Positions 11,097-23,943 of a DNA stretch of 64,000 bases are shown piece by piece (position 1 is the first letter of the stretch; each line of letters begins with the position of its first letter). Both the position numbers and the translations under genes were made by a program. Where the stretch lies: NCBI RefSeq assembly GCF_910592395.1, contig NC_088315.1, positions 5,148,501 through 5,212,500 of the forward strand. Reading direction: 5' to 3'. This stretch comes from Lineus longissimus (taxonomy: Eukaryota > Nemertea > Pilidiophora > Heteronemertea > Lineidae). The notes beneath the pieces were generated by a model. That model was not told the origin of the DNA. It saw nothing but the letters and a program-made list of their open reading frames with translations, and did no database searches.

Positions 11097-13434
11097 TTAG
11101 TATTTCATGATTCAGTATTTGTTGAAGGACTATATTTTTATCACTTCATGGAATGTTGCTCAACTTCTATTGATTATTCTTCAATTTCTGTGTGGCGTTG
11201 GTCTCAATCTAAGCTTCCACATGACCTCACGGGGCTCAAGGTCATGTATTTACCCCCTTATGATGTCCAACTGCATCACACTCCCTACAGGACATCACAA
11301 TCTTTGTCCTGGATTTCACGCACATCCCCCCAGATGGTGCACAAGCAAAAGCCACCAGACTCTCCAGAGAGCTGTTTAATGCAGGGAAACTTGTGTCTAT
11401 GGGGGAGGCAGTGACTGAGGCCATGGTCCAATGATGAGAAAGCTATCTTTGTGACTTCTCCATCTGGTCAGCTGGGCTATCTGTAGTAGTGCCATTGTTT
11501 AAAGTACACCTCTCAACTGGCTTGAGCCTGTCGACAGAATGTCTGACGTTTGTCTTTGGTTATTACTGCTTACTGATTAGTGATGGTGTCCCAACAGGCG
11601 AGTCAATAATAAAAAAACTGTTTCTCTTTCAAAAACTTTATTGTTGTACATTACAAGGAAACACATGACGATTTGGAATGTAGTGTAGGAGGAAACCCGC
11701 ATACCGGGAGAAAACCTACGCAATCGGAGGGAGTCGCCATCTCCATCACACAGGTGACAGGTGCTATGTTTGAAATGACTTAATACATTGTACATTATAG
11801 TTTATACAATGATCGTAGTACATTATCTTTTTGCTGCACCACTCTGAAAGCCCAATACAAGAAGTTGACCAGGAGATAGGATAATAGCACTATCCCTTTA
11901 AGACGAGATCAACTTCTTTACAAAGAAACACTGACAAGTGTCCTTGCAACACAATGCTAAATTGAGATCAAACACTAGACTCAACTACTCCACCACAATG
12001 GTTTGAGATAGCATTAATTCTCTTCATGCATTCATCATGTTTATAACACATGACTAGCTATTGTTATAAAACCTATTGTTTATGCCTTCAAGTGAGCCAT
12101 GTGAGCTTACAATAGGTTAAGTCACTGCTGTTGATTTGCAGGACCCAATTTGAATGACAAAGGAACCATGTTTGTCATGGCCACTGGACAGAGCTGGCTG
12201 CCACTTAGCATGACAAAAGAAGTAGTTCTGACATGTCATTTACATCACAAAAGAGGTGACCTTGACAGGGCAAAGATTAGAGGTTGGCTTTGCCATCCTT
12301 TTTGCCAAGTCATGGAGTCTAGATCTCATTTAGACATTTTACAAAATATTTACACTTAGGATTTACAAATGCATTCATACAGGACAAAAATTTTAAAACG
12401 TCTAAAAGTTGACGTTTTTAAATTACACTTTTCTCAATCAATTCAGTATCAAGTCCAAAATTTTCATGACAGCAGGTAACATTGTGCTCACATATTGTCC
12501 AAGGAGATGTACCCATGGACAACATCATCATCAACAATTTTGGGTCCCTGGTAAGCCGTAACAAAACATGCATGCATGCCACCATTGTCGAATGACATGC
12601 TTTGATAACGGCTCACTCTGTGACCATTAGGGAAGGATCACTCCTTAAATTTTCAATAAAACAGTGAGAGTTTAACTAACTGTTTTAGTTCAATTGGAAA
12701 GATGTTTTGGTATTTCAAGAAGGAGGAAATTCAAATTCAACATATCACTGTTGGTCATTGTCTCGAGCATTGAGCAAGTGAGCCAGCCAGTGTGATGTAG
12801 GTCCAGGGCATCGGAGCCCATGGCCATTTCAGTTGATTCTGTGGTACTGATGAGATTGAGAAACAGTATGAAAGGCCTACAGTTCCATCAGACACATGTG
12901 TTCTTGTTTCGTGGGGTCAGCAAAACAAGAACACATGGACCCCATGTCTAAAGTGATGGATATACCAGTAATCAATGAATATCTGATGAATTCGGTGATT
13001 TTTATGCAGAAAAATAACTTTTGCCTGAAAAGAATTTCAGGGTCCTGATATGCCCAAGGCGGCTGTTGGCTCCTCTGGTAGCCAGAAATAACCCATCCTC
13101 CCAAATTGTTGTCCCTTCTTATCTCAAGCACAAAATTTAGCTTGAAAATTATTTTATGGCATGCCTAATCATTGGCTCCCTTGTTCGCCAGAAACAACCC
13201 AACCCCCCATTTTTTCAATTATTTCTTCAAAAAGTGTAAGTTTTTGAACCATGGCACAAGTCATGGTCATAACCAAACATAGATTAAAAGAATCTATGCT
13301 TGTCATAAGCAAGGTAAATATTTGCCTTCTCACCATCAGAAAAATTAGAATTTTCATTAAATCACCTTTCAATCAGATATTTTGATAACACGATAAAGCC
13401 TACGGTGACAAAATACAATCTAACCGTCGTACTG
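11097..13434 (-). other. Probable 3' UTR and flank of the small gene ending at 13435
   Basis: No coding sequence is supported. A minus-strand AATAAA lies at 11637-11642 next to sequence typical of a transcript end, giving a 3' UTR of about 1.8 kb for the gene whose stop codon is at 13435-13437. A SINE fragment sits at 11675-11775. Confidence 0.45.
11675..11775 (-). mobile_element. SINE fragment
   Basis: On the minus strand it reads GGTTTTCTCCCGG followed by GCGGGTTTCCTCC, resembling a conserved domain seen in several metazoan SINEs. It also shares GGTTTTCTCC with the fuller SINE at 44985-45160. No head region is recognisable. Confidence 0.45.
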
Positions 13435-16400
13435 TTACTTGACGGCGATGGGAGCTTGGTTGGGATGTGCTGGGTCAACAACATCCTTCTCCCTTCTGTG
13501 GGATGGCTCATCATGCTGAAAAGAAAAAGACAACATGAAATTAAGGTAGTTCATGTAGGTGCACATGCTCAAGTTGATAATTCAATGTCAAGGGGCCATT
13601 GTACTGACCGTATAGATATCTTGTAGTAGTAGACAATTCATCCTGGTTAAGAAATGTGCTACAGGTTTCAGACAAAGAACTTTTCGAAAACATCTTCTCT
13701 ATCAAACCTTCATTCAGGACTCTCACTCTGAGCGCTGCTTTGAATTAGCAAGAGACACAAATCTGTGTTCCTCCTTGACATGCCTGATGTCATTACAATG
13801 ACTAATTCTATCCTTAAAAAATCAGCAGTTTCAGAGGGAGGTAAAGGACTGTAGAATTTGAGAAGTTTCGTCAAAAGGGTGGTTTGGTTAAGGAACATTT
13901 TCCAAGTCATTTTTTGGATTTCGGAATTGATAATGAACTGGAGGTTTTAGGTTGTCTCGCCAAAACCGCGAGGGTGGAGCTAAAATGTAGACCAAAATCA
14001 AGGCGGAGCCGAGGTTTAGCTCCCACCCTTGCGATTTTGGTTAGTCGATCAATACCGACATGGCACCAACCCAAGCGGCCTAACCATAACCAGTGAACTC
14101 AAAACGAGGCTTTGTTGGCACACGGTGCATTTACACTGTAAAATGCAGTTCATTCTAAATCCAGGTGTTTCAAGATTACTAGTTACAATGCGATTTTCTT
14201 CAGAACTGCACAGATGATAGTTTTCACCATTCTTTATATTAAGTGCAAAAAAGGTGTCGCCATAATACTTCTTTAGTAGTAAAACAACACACTTTTTATC
14301 TATCTGTACTGGGAACTGAATGCATTATACCTATCATTCATGTGAGTTTTTCAATTTTTAAAGGTTCCACTTCACGCCAGAAAAATACAATGCCCTAACT
14401 CCATGTGACCATGAAATTCATCAAGAATTTATGATTGAAACATCGACTGGTGTTGAATTGGGCAGACATAGGAGTTGAAAATGTCCCCCTGGAAAAAGCA
14501 TCCAGCCCTTTTGTTTTTGGACAGATTATGGTGGGTGGTTCTATAGAGACCCTGAGCGTCACTACCTAAGGGACCACTACCGAGTCTTCAGCTGCTGTTT
14601 ATCAGCAGCAGTTGATATTTATACTCATTACAAATAAGTGCAGTCAGTGTAACAGAAATATCTGTCCCAGGATAGAATGTCACAGGAGCAAATTATTCTA
14701 TCATGAAATTTTAATCTAGAGAGTTTAATAGCAAACGTCTTTGGTCTCAATAGGACTGTACAATAGGACTCAATAGAATCAGACCAAAATTCGATGTCAG
14801 TGGTTATATGACATAGGGGGTCATGTGTACCAAATTTCCAGTTCATAGCTCTAGCGGTTAAGAAATGTGCCATAGTTATATTCAAACAGCAAATTTACGC
14901 CATCTGACCCCTGTGACCTTGAAAATTAGGTCAAATCAAAAACCTGTACGATTTGTGATGTATCCTTGCTAGGAAAACCTACCATAAAATGTTTATTGAA
15001 AACGAGTCACTCATAAGAGAGATATCACACTTTTTAGGTTTCCTCTTCTGGCCCCCCTGGTGGCAAAGTCAAGAATTAGATCGACCAAAATTCATTGTTA
15101 GAGGTCACCTGACCTGAGGGGTCTTGTGTACAACGTTTCAAGTTCATATCTCCAGCGGTTAAGAAGCATGCCACTTAGGCTTCAGCATTACCCTAGTTTT
15201 GTTGATATAAGACCAGTACTGAATAATCAGAATTTTTATGCACATGGTTGTTCGACACCATGATACATGTTCAACTTGGAACTCAGTTGGCCATTGGCCA
15301 TTACGTCACTGTTCCAGCTTGGCCTTTGTTTTGATTTAGTAATAATATATCGACCAAATTTTCGAATTGAAACTAACTTCACCGTGGGTTTGATGAAAAT
15401 CGCACTGTAATTGGTGTCGCAAAAACAACGTTGGAAAATTGTTCCTCAGCAGAGAGCTCATGATTTCTAAATCAGGCCAATGGCTACAACTAATCAAGGA
15501 CATTTGAAAAACTGAAATTGATTTGTTTATATTACCATGTGATGGCATCCTTCCAAAGGTAAGAGATGGGCTGTCCTCATGTTGGCTGCAGGATATCATG
15601 TCAGGGCTCTATGTTTGTAGCTTTCCCTAAGTCCAGAGAGACCCTTCGGAGTTGGATTGTCATTATAGTCCATCAGAAGATTGTCATCATAGTCTATTAG
15701 AATGACGGACATTTAAGTGTCCAATCCATCCACACAGCAAACACGTTCCCTTCCTGATCTTAGCGAAGGTTGTCCTTGAATTGGTCTGTCAAGGCAACGT
15801 TTGCTGAACTGTGGTTCATCACTCCTGCACATATCCCTCAGCGCAACCATTCGATCCACTGAATCCACTCGACTCTCAGTCGTCTGCCCGTATCTGTGAG
15901 CGACTGGAAAATAAAATTTATGGTTACTCCATTGTTCTACCATAATTAATGCAATTGTGCCGTAGGGCCTTTCATTCAGTTTCATCAAATTCACCAAAGT
16001 GGTTTATGATAGAATCTCAACCCTTAAATCCTACACCGTTCGTTATAAACGAGAAGTCTGTTATTGAATTCCATTTCCAATTGCACAAATATACTTTACT
16101 CCAGTAATGAAACGAACTTGGCCCATGGCGTGTTTACCCATATACTGTCTTGTCATCTGTTCATATTTACCATACATGCATTGGATTCCTTCATCATCCA
16201 AAACTTTTGAGAGTCACATCTACCATAGCACAAATTGTTGATCTTGGTTGAGTGGTTGGATCTCCTTGACAGCCATCATCTCAATCTGCAGAGGGCTAGA
16301 TAACAGGAAAAATACATTCAAGGACCTATCTCAAAATGAATAGATTGAAACCAAAAGATATTTTTCTTTTCATTTGGGTGAGATGATCATCATCGGATCG

Positions 16401-19400
16401 AAACCCGCCACCCAGCCGGCTACTGTCGATTCCTTGATGCCGGCCATGTTTAATACCAACCTCGCGGGCATAAATAACGCTCTGCATACATGTATAGGCC
16501 TGTGCACTGTGCACAATTGCGATACCTGGAGCAGAGGTTGTGTACGCGACGGGGCTGACTCAATGGTGTAACGGGGGCCGTCTCAGTGATTTGAAATAGC
16601 TTATCGCAGTTCTGTATTTCACTTTTAAAGCATGGGTCGCGAAATCGCGATGCACCTATTTTGAGGAGCCTTGTATCTTATGAACGCTGCTAGCTAGAAC
16701 CATGAAATTTTAACTGTGGGTGCATGTCATAATGGTTCTAGAATTAGAAATATAACCCGGGTTTTTGATTTGACGTACTTTTCAAGGTCACAGAGGTCAA
16801 GGTTTGCTCTCGGCATCGCCGTTAGGCAACAGGGGGCACTTTTCATAACCGCTGGTGTTACTGACTTGAAATCTTCTGCATATGTCCCTCTAGGTTAAAT
16901 TACCTGAGACTAAATTTCGATGTGATTTGATTCATGATTGGCCACCAGGGGGCTATGAAAAACTTCTTTTTTTTCTCTCACCTTAACTGCTGGTTGGACA
17001 GTTATGAAGTTTGTTTCATGAGTAGATATAATATCAACCAGGACTAAGTGATGCTCACCCTGTAGACTGCAACATTGTCTTTTGTGTCCCTTGTCCTTGT
17101 TCATGTGACCCTTGTCCTTGTGGCCCTGGACCTTGTGGCCCTTGTACAATGTTGGCTCGGGCTGCCTAAAAAGAATCATATTTTTTGTTGAGGGGTTTAT
17201 CTAATTTCTGAGTGTTTCTACTGCATGCTCCCTTCACACTGAATCCGATTTAAAACTGTTTTCCAGAGAGCACTCTCAAGAATACTAATTGGCTACACCA
17301 GTTTTGAAATGGCTGCACCACACTTGGCCTAATGCGCATGCAATTCGATTTTGAAAAGTGCAACTCTTGCCACATTTTATAGTAACATGCCTTTGTGGAT
17401 GAATGTCCCTACCCTTTGTTAATTAGAAGATAATCAAGACAGGAACAAACTTGTGTGCATGCCCTCTGCCAATAGACTGTTTTAATACGTATTAACGCCC
17501 ACACTACACGTTTCAAAGAGACTCAGTTAATGCGAATGCAACAAAGCACATTCAAATGTATTCTGGAACCAAATTGGTTGAAGCGGTTTCGAAACTATGA
17601 ACAGAATTGAGTGAGGCACCCCAATACGTATAAAAGTTGATATTGTACGTCAGATTGATACTTTTTCGGAGTTATTTTAACATCTTTGTGGTGTTTCTTT
17701 TAATGCAGACGTAACTGAGGACTAAGCGATGCTTACCCTGTATGGCTCCAACATTGGCAGCAACATATCCTTGGGTCCTTCCAGTGTCTTCTCGGCTGAC
17801 AAGCTGGAGGCCGGCGCTCCTTCTTCATCGCCGTCTTGTCGATTTCAGGGGGTGTATATTATTAGCTTTGTGAGGCACAAGGAGGTCAAGAACACTGTTG
17901 TTATTCAAAGAGCCCAATGTCTTCGTTGTATGTACTAAACTGGTTTAGCACAAGTCCCACACGGACACGCCTGACATTTCGTCCGACAAAATTCCGCAGG
18001 TTAACAACAGGCCTCTTCCCCAGTCATTCCATCCCCCTCGAGATCAGGTAGGGGATCGCTGGCCAGCTATTGCTTACTATTGTTAACAGTCGTAAGACTT
18101 ATCCCGCCAACACTCTAAAACAAGGGGACCAATTGAATGACTAGCGACACGCAACCGTTTATTGCCCCCATCAATCAACCACAATGACTCAACGGGAACA
18201 CATACCCTGAACCTAAGTCCATGTCATCACCGTCGAAACTTAGATGAGGACCGTGGAACAAAGTGGCAAGCATGCCTGGGACCCAGCCACCGCCCTTTGG
18301 ACATGAGATGAGTTAGACTCAAGTCGCCAGTCACGATAGCCAAATACACCAAGCGTATAGCTTGAATCGAACCCGATCTATCATCGTCATTGGTCACCTG
18401 ACCTGGCCTGGACAACTGAAAGCTGAATAGGTTCAAATAGATGATAAGCAGGAACCAAAAGAATAACAACTATAATAGCTAGATAACTACGTAAGCTAGA
18501 TAACTACGACAACTACTCTAACAACTACTCTAACAACTAGACTAACAACAATAGCTACAAAATGAGCAAGTCTGTGATCAGACACACTTCCAACTCTCAC
18601 AACGGTCACCATAGTCTCCCCCCTCCCCACATGACCTCCCGTACCCTTTCCCTATCCCGTCTCAAACACGCGCACACACACACACACATCATATACAGTG
18701 GTTACGACTTTTGAACATCCACTAATATGAATTGCTGATTGAGGCGTCACTGTCAATCTATATAACAATTTGTTCAAAACTTAGTGTACATTGTAGGAGT
18801 TGCTTTATTTGTGCATTTAAAAAAAAATATTCTTGGTAAAAAAAAGGCAAAATATAGACAAGATAGTTTTGAATCCTTGATCTCTCAGGAAAGTGCACAT
18901 AAACAGGTCCTTGCAATTGGGATAAAAGTGGTATGTGATTTGTGATATTTTTTAAATTTCAGTATTAGTTCATATACCTCATTGATAAGGCTTGGTCTAT
19001 GACAAGTGTTTGACTTGCATATTGGTTGGTTATTTCTTTCACTAGTCATACTTACAATAATTAACTCTAAGTATGTGGCTTCTATCAGTTTTCACCAGGA
19101 GATATTGCTTTGAAACCGAAGCAATGAATGCAGGCAAATTTGCCATTAGCGTTGTCAATTAATTCTTTAGCTTGCTGGCAGATTGCTGTAACTACGAGTG
19201 ACACATTTGGGGACTGACTTTTCACTTGTGGCCTTCAAAAGCGTTGTTTTATAAACTATTTTATTCTAATAAAGGTTAAAAAAATTGACAGCGGCAACTC
19301 AATCAACAATTTGGGCAAGTTGTTACTTGATGCATACCCTTCATCCGGTCATCTTGCGGTTCATCCAAAAATCTTCGGTTGCAACTGCGGACCAGGTTTG

Positions 19401-22400
19401 TGGCATCTGTAATGATAAATTGGAACAAATGCATATTGCACTATTACAGGAATTCTAGTGTTTTTAGTCATGAAATTACTGCACTGCCCAGGATGATGTT
19501 GAAATACATAATTTTGAGTCATGAATTACGTTTCCTTCATGGAATTAATGGAATTTATTCCTTTTACCGGTATTTCATACAAAGTTGCCATTCTTACGAC
19601 TAGTTATAACAAGGATTTATGCAATTTTGGGAAAGGGAGTTGAGATTGGTGTTGGGTAAGGGTTAGGGTTTGGGTTAGTGCCACGTGGAAGGATTAGGGT
19701 TTCGGTTGGGTTCAGGATTAAGACACAAAAGTGAATATGACTGTCGTAAGAATAGCTGGTAGTTTGTATGTAAAATCCAATGGGACCATCAGAACAACAG
19801 CTGCAGCCTTGTACTTATGTAAACAATGTGAGCTAATTCATTTCTCAAAACTCGTGATCAACCCAAAACTAGCAACCAATGAGATGGCATCACCGCTTCA
19901 AATATGGCCTCCTGATTTAGTGACCCGATTGTACTCTCCAGTTCTTTTGTGCAAAAGCACACAATTCTCATATCTTTTGGCATTGACAGTGGCATCTCTC
20001 CAACCAATCGGAAAGTCAGAATCTAATACTTTATTCATATACCTACATCTAACCCTTCACCTTGCAAACCATACCAGGGAGAATCTTTCGTTGCAATTGC
20101 GGACAAGGTATGCGTCATCTGTAATGATAAATTGGCACAAATGCATAGTTCCAAATTCCTTAAGTTGAGAGCATTTTCATTTTTAGCTCAGGTGTCGAGT
20201 GGTGTCTGTCAGTTAGTCCCTCGATCCATCAGTCCTAAGGGGCTAAATTTGACTAAAATTTTGTGTACTTGATTTATTATTCATATCAAGAATTTTTACA
20301 TCCATTCTCGGGTTCCAGGCAGCCATCTTGGTTGTAGCTATATACATAGTGATGAAAATTTTATGCTGAGAACGAGTTTACAATCCTCATTCACGGTCCA
20401 AAAAAAGGTCATCGGTTGACTTACGAAACGGCACTGTTCAATGGATTTATAGTTGATCAAAATGGCATCAAACTACGTCATTTCCGATCGGGGATTGTAA
20501 ATTTTAACCTTATGGTAGGTGTGTCTGATATTAAGGGGTGATCACAAATTATGATCGGAGTTGTTGACTTGACCAACCTTTCAAGGTTACACGAGGATTC
20601 AAATTTAATTATTTCACCAGCTGGTGGTGTGTTTTGTCGTTGTTCAATTGAGATGGTTCTTATTTGGTCCCTCTTTGTGTACGCCAAATATCGGCAAGAT
20701 CAAAACTCAAATATGGCCATAATCATTGAAATTTCATTTTTTGTATATACCAGAGGGTGTTTGTTCAATTCCACTTCCAGATACTGACAGCAAATTGGTG
20801 CTGGGCAGTTCATGTTTTGGTGGTAGGATGGATAATAGTGTCATTTTGCCATTTGGCAACCATTAAAATGGTTCTTGGAGGTAGATTCTTTCTCTGTATT
20901 GAAAAATACAAGGGGAAAATACAAAGACAAGTTCCCCTCTTCAAAAATCCATTAGGCCAACAAAAATAAAACATGAATAACATCAAGATTCAGTTAGACA
21001 GAAGGTGATACCCACCCTGCAGAAGATTTGTGCTAAGCATAAGTAATTTTGCTATTTCAGATGTTGAAACAAGTCAAAATTCGAGCAAAACCATGTGCAC
21101 CTTGCTGCAATGAATGTTCAGCCTGCACTGCACAGTGGAAGCCAAGGCAAGCATTGGAAGGCATATAATGTGACAGGTAGTGGAGTTATGTAATGTCACT
21201 CCCACACATTCTTTCACAGTTGGCAATGTCTTTTGTCCCTCCAAACAATCAAACAAAGAGGTCAGCTGAATACAATAGAATACACACGTTTGCAGACTTT
21301 TCACTTGATTTTCTTGATTGGGGGGAAAATTATAACTACAAGAAATTTATGAACATTCGGGGAGGGGGGCAATGCAAAATGATATCCGCTCAGGGATAAA
21401 ATCAATGGTCTCTTAAAAAGGAGACAGAAATGAGCAACATCTCAAGTTAATGGCTTGCTTGAGGGATGAATTAATATTGGAGATAAACCAGAGTTTACAT
21501 TGAACAGTTTAACCCCAGCATGAATGATTGAATCCATCATTCTTCTGATTACTGAAATAATTTGTGATCACATTGAATGGTTTATCTCATTTGCAAAGTT
21601 GGTAAAAATCCCCCAAAAATATATTTTCCTAGAAAATAATGATTCGTAGCTTTATAGCCTTTTAAAAGTAATGATGACTGATACTCAAACTTACCACCTT
21701 ATACAGGGTGGTCCAGAAAAAATGCAACCGGCTACTTCCAGTTCCACTACCAGGGGGTTAAAACTATTGATACCAGTGGATGGGGAATCTTTCTAGAAGA
21801 AGAATGATACCAACATTGTCCGATTCTGTTCAGTAGTTTTTTGTTGTAGAGACGCCTTTGTGAAGCAAGGTTGAAGTCCCTTCAATGATGCAATACTCAA
21901 TAAGAACACGTCAAAATTATCATCAAAAATAAGAAATAAATTCCAATAAACATATAAAACGTGCACACGCAAATTTTGGCGAAAACACCAAGTTTGTCAA
22001 TCACGTTCTATTCACAATTCGGCATTCTCAAAGGGAAAGGCTCTAATTCTTGAAGTGAATATACTCTCAACAATGTGGACATATTTTCGTCATTCCCGCA
22101 TAACTGTTCAACAGTCAGTGCCTGACGGGAGACAAAACTGCATACAAATTTGGCTAAGCTATGAAAAATAATAAGACCTGTAATCGACGAAGAAAAACAT
22201 TTAGAGGCAAAAATAAGGATCACAATTGTGAACCAATAATGAAATGGCTTTATTGTAACAGTAACAGATATAGTGTGAAACCCTTTAGAAAAACCCACTC
22301 AACTTTGCAAACGGGGGATTTTTACCACGCACCCAGCTAGCCCCCCCCCCCCCCGGGACACAGGTCCCCCTTCTTTAAAAGTAACAAATCCTTCGGAGGG

Positions 22401-22983
22401 GGCATCCTTATTGTAATCTAAAATCCTCCTAAGACTCCTCCTGACTTTATCAGGCCGTTTCACTCGATAGATACTTTTCTGATAATTATCATAGTTTGGG
22501 CCCGCAACGACTTCCTCTGCCTGCCTGGCCTGGTCGGTGTATACGTCTAGACTATGACGTGTATGTCTTCCTTCGCCTGGTGACAGTGTCAACTACTAAG
22601 GGTCTATCATGTATAGTCGGATAGTCCCTCCCTTCCCCCTCCCCTGTTCGACAATAACAGGAAAGCACTGCTCCGTCTGTCAAACTGACCAAATCTATCC
22701 TTATCATTACCTTTTTCATGGGAATGTACAACATGTACAATGTTCAATGTTGTGCAGTACATCATGCGCATGCATCATCATGTGCATAGTTCGTGTAACC
22801 AAAATGCATGCATGTTTGACACCCATTTTGCAAGAAGTACAAGGCTGAATTCAACCAAACTTTCAGGGAGTGTGGAAATATATATGCCGAACACATACCC
22901 GACATCTCAAATGTCTCCATCTTCTGCTGAGGAGAGGAGGCTAAATCTCTAACACGACCGCGACCTCCCCTAACGCCCGCCAT
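13435..22983 (-). CDS. Predicted small three-exon gene, 87-residue acidic/basic protein of unknown function
   Basis: I do not recognise this protein. Coding exons on the minus strand are 22983-22899, 17834-17737 and 13515-13435. Exon 1 starts at an ATG in a strong context (AAGATGGCGG) and ends at a GTATGT donor. Exon 3 follows a long pyrimidine-tract acceptor and ends in TAA. Phases close exactly: exon 1 leaves one base, exon 2 uses it and ends in phase 0, exon 3 starts in phase 0. The product starts MAGVRGGRGRVRD, has an acidic DGDEEG stretch and ends NQAPIAVK. It has no Cys or Trp and no membrane segment, and looks intrinsically disordered. The weakest part is the exon 2 acceptor, which has a poor pyrimidine tract. 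Other exons may be missing. The start lies about 2.3 kb upstream of EDEM2, head to head. Confidence 0.5.
14780..15180. repeat. Two diverged copies of a ~300-bp interspersed repeat
   Basis: The phrases GGGGTCATGTGTACCAAATT, AGTTCATAGCTCTAGCGG and TTAAGAAATGTGCCA (14815-14875) recur, diverged, about 300 bases on (GGGGTCTTGTGTACAACGTT, AGTTCATATCTCCAGCGG, TTAAGAAGCATGCCA at 15117-15175). They resemble a dispersed family rather than a gene. Confidence 0.6.
17087..17155. repeat. Low-complexity tandem tract
   Basis: Irregular repeats of CCCTTGTCCTTGT and GGCCCTGGACCTTGT. The minus-strand translation is a Gly/Gln- or Gly/His/Lys-rich repeat. It ends near a GTGAGC that could be a donor. Confidence 0.5.
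18479..18550. repeat. Imperfect tandem repeat
   Basis: AGCTAGATAACTACG is present twice, then AACTACTCTAAC repeats. Simple-sequence expansion with no assigned role. Confidence 0.65.
19378..20149. repeat. Direct repeat pair of about 57 bp, 714 bp apart
   Basis: TGTAATGATAAATTGG and flanks occur at 19378-19435 and again at 20092-20149. Both are preceded by TTGCAACTGCGGAC or TTGCAATTGCGGAC. Confidence 0.65.
21484..21596 (-). repeat. Degenerate finger-linker-like repeat block
   Basis: The minus strand reads GATAAACCATTCAATGTG and, further on, CATTCATGCTGGGGTTAAAC, which are diverged versions of the HTGDKPF-coding block at 10580-11080. Confidence 0.5.
22341..22470 (-). repeat. Fragment of the G-run dispersed repeat
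   Basis: The minus strand reads GAGTGAAACGGCCTGATAAA, GGATGCCCCCTCCG, GAAGGGGGACCT and a run of about 14 G. The same modules are at 24325-24440, and the GCCCCCT...GAAGG...CCT...Gn part is at 10468 and 10815. The finger-linker module is absent here. Confidence 0.7.
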
Positions 22984-23690
22984 CTTGGATGCGATTTGGC
23001 GGTAATGGTTACAATTAGGTCTCATTAGGTCTCGTTAGGGAGTTTTTCCCAAACGTACGCGATGATGACGTGCCCCATTAACAGGACGTAACATCTATTT
23101 TAAAATGCGTTTCCAAAGTGAATGTATGAGGACAACCCATTTGTGTCGTATATCACTGGAAACGCCCGATTCCCCTGATTCTGCAGGATGTTAAATCGGG
23201 CATTTTATTTCTTTAAATAAATCATAAGCGTCGCATTTGCTCCTAGCTCTGTTCACCATCCCAAATGGCAATAATATTGCCAATTGGGCCGGACAATCAC
23301 GAAAAACCCCAAATATTATTATTATACATTTCTTCCTGAATAATTCTTACAGTGACCATTCTCTCATGAAAGACAGTTGCTGACGCTACACAAAAATAAA
23401 AAAATCGAGGGTCAACCATTGAACTTTTGAGATATGTTGAATTTTGCACAAATCAGCGAAAAACGCACCAACTGGCACTGGACGGCATTTCAACACGGGA
23501 CCGACGCACATCCCAAGTTCAGTGTACACATACGTCGGCAACAACAGTATAAATGCGTAGTTTCTTGTTAGCCGCCTATTGCACCATGACAGAAGACGGA
23601 CGAAATAGTGCGACGGTCTTCATGATTTTGCTTGGGTTCGGGAGTTCCTGGGCTGTTACCATCCAATGCTAAGTCTCAAGGAGACACATA

Positions 23691-23935
23691 TTGATGGATA
23701 CCATCGGTATGTGGTCTCGAGAAGCCGGTTCCAATGACCACTCGTACTCTGGAAAGAAGCTGAGATTGCTCTGGGACTCGCTGGTCCCCACGGGCCCGGC
23801 TATAAAACACCGGCACCCCGACATGCTCGTCTTCGATGAGAAGGAAAAGGAGGTCCTAATCATCGAGATAGCTGTCAGCTCCGACAGACACGTCCTAGCA
23901 CGTGCGGAGGAGAAACGATCGAAGTACTGTGTCTC
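23691..23935 (+). pseudogene. Fragment of a retrotransposon polyprotein C terminus
   Basis: The open frame contains KHRHPDMLVFDEKEKE followed by IIEIAV and RAEEKRSKY. This pattern, PD followed by about 13 residues and an IDIAV-like strand and then an EKxxKY helix, is common at the C terminus of non-LTR retrotransposon reverse-transcriptase ORFs. Only this domain remains, with no reverse transcriptase nearby. It runs directly into a ~68-bp tandem repeat, possibly the element's 3' tail. Family assignment is by recall and tentative. Confidence 0.45.
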
Positions 23936-23943
23936 TGACTCTC

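Larger units (their letters stand above)
13516..17736. other. Second intron of the predicted small gene, repeat-bearing
   Basis: No further coding exon fits the reading phase. It contains the two-copy repeat at 14780-15180. A minus-strand frame at 15713-15905 follows an AG acceptor, and another short frame at 16225-16298 lies between splice-like borders; neither is in phase with the flanking exons. A low-complexity CCTTGTCCTTGTGG tract lies at 17087-17155. Confidence 0.4.
17835..22898. other. First intron of the predicted small gene
   Basis: No coding exon is supported. It contains an imperfect CTA/ACAACT tandem tract (18479-18550), an (AC)n run near 18673-18689, a 57-bp direct repeat (19378-19435 and 20092-20149), a transposon-end-like ACAGGGTGGTCCAGAAAAAA at 21706, a degenerate finger-linker repeat at 21484-21596 and a G-run repeat fragment at 22341-22470. 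Confidence 0.4.

Noticed and set aside
15713-15905. Minus-strand candidate exon after an AG acceptor
   Set aside because: Out of phase with neighbouring candidate exons and no recognisable domain.
16225-16298. Minus-strand candidate exon with PLQIEMMAVKEIQ between splice-like borders
   Set aside because: Needs entry and exit phases that no neighbour supplies.
19660-19725. Interstitial telomere-like GGGTTAGGGTTTGGGTTAG
   Set aside because: Only a few imperfect TTAGGG-like units; better read as simple-sequence drift.
19731-20168. 145-codon plus-strand open frame
   Set aside because: No motif; runs through the direct-repeat pair; no splice or polyadenylation context.
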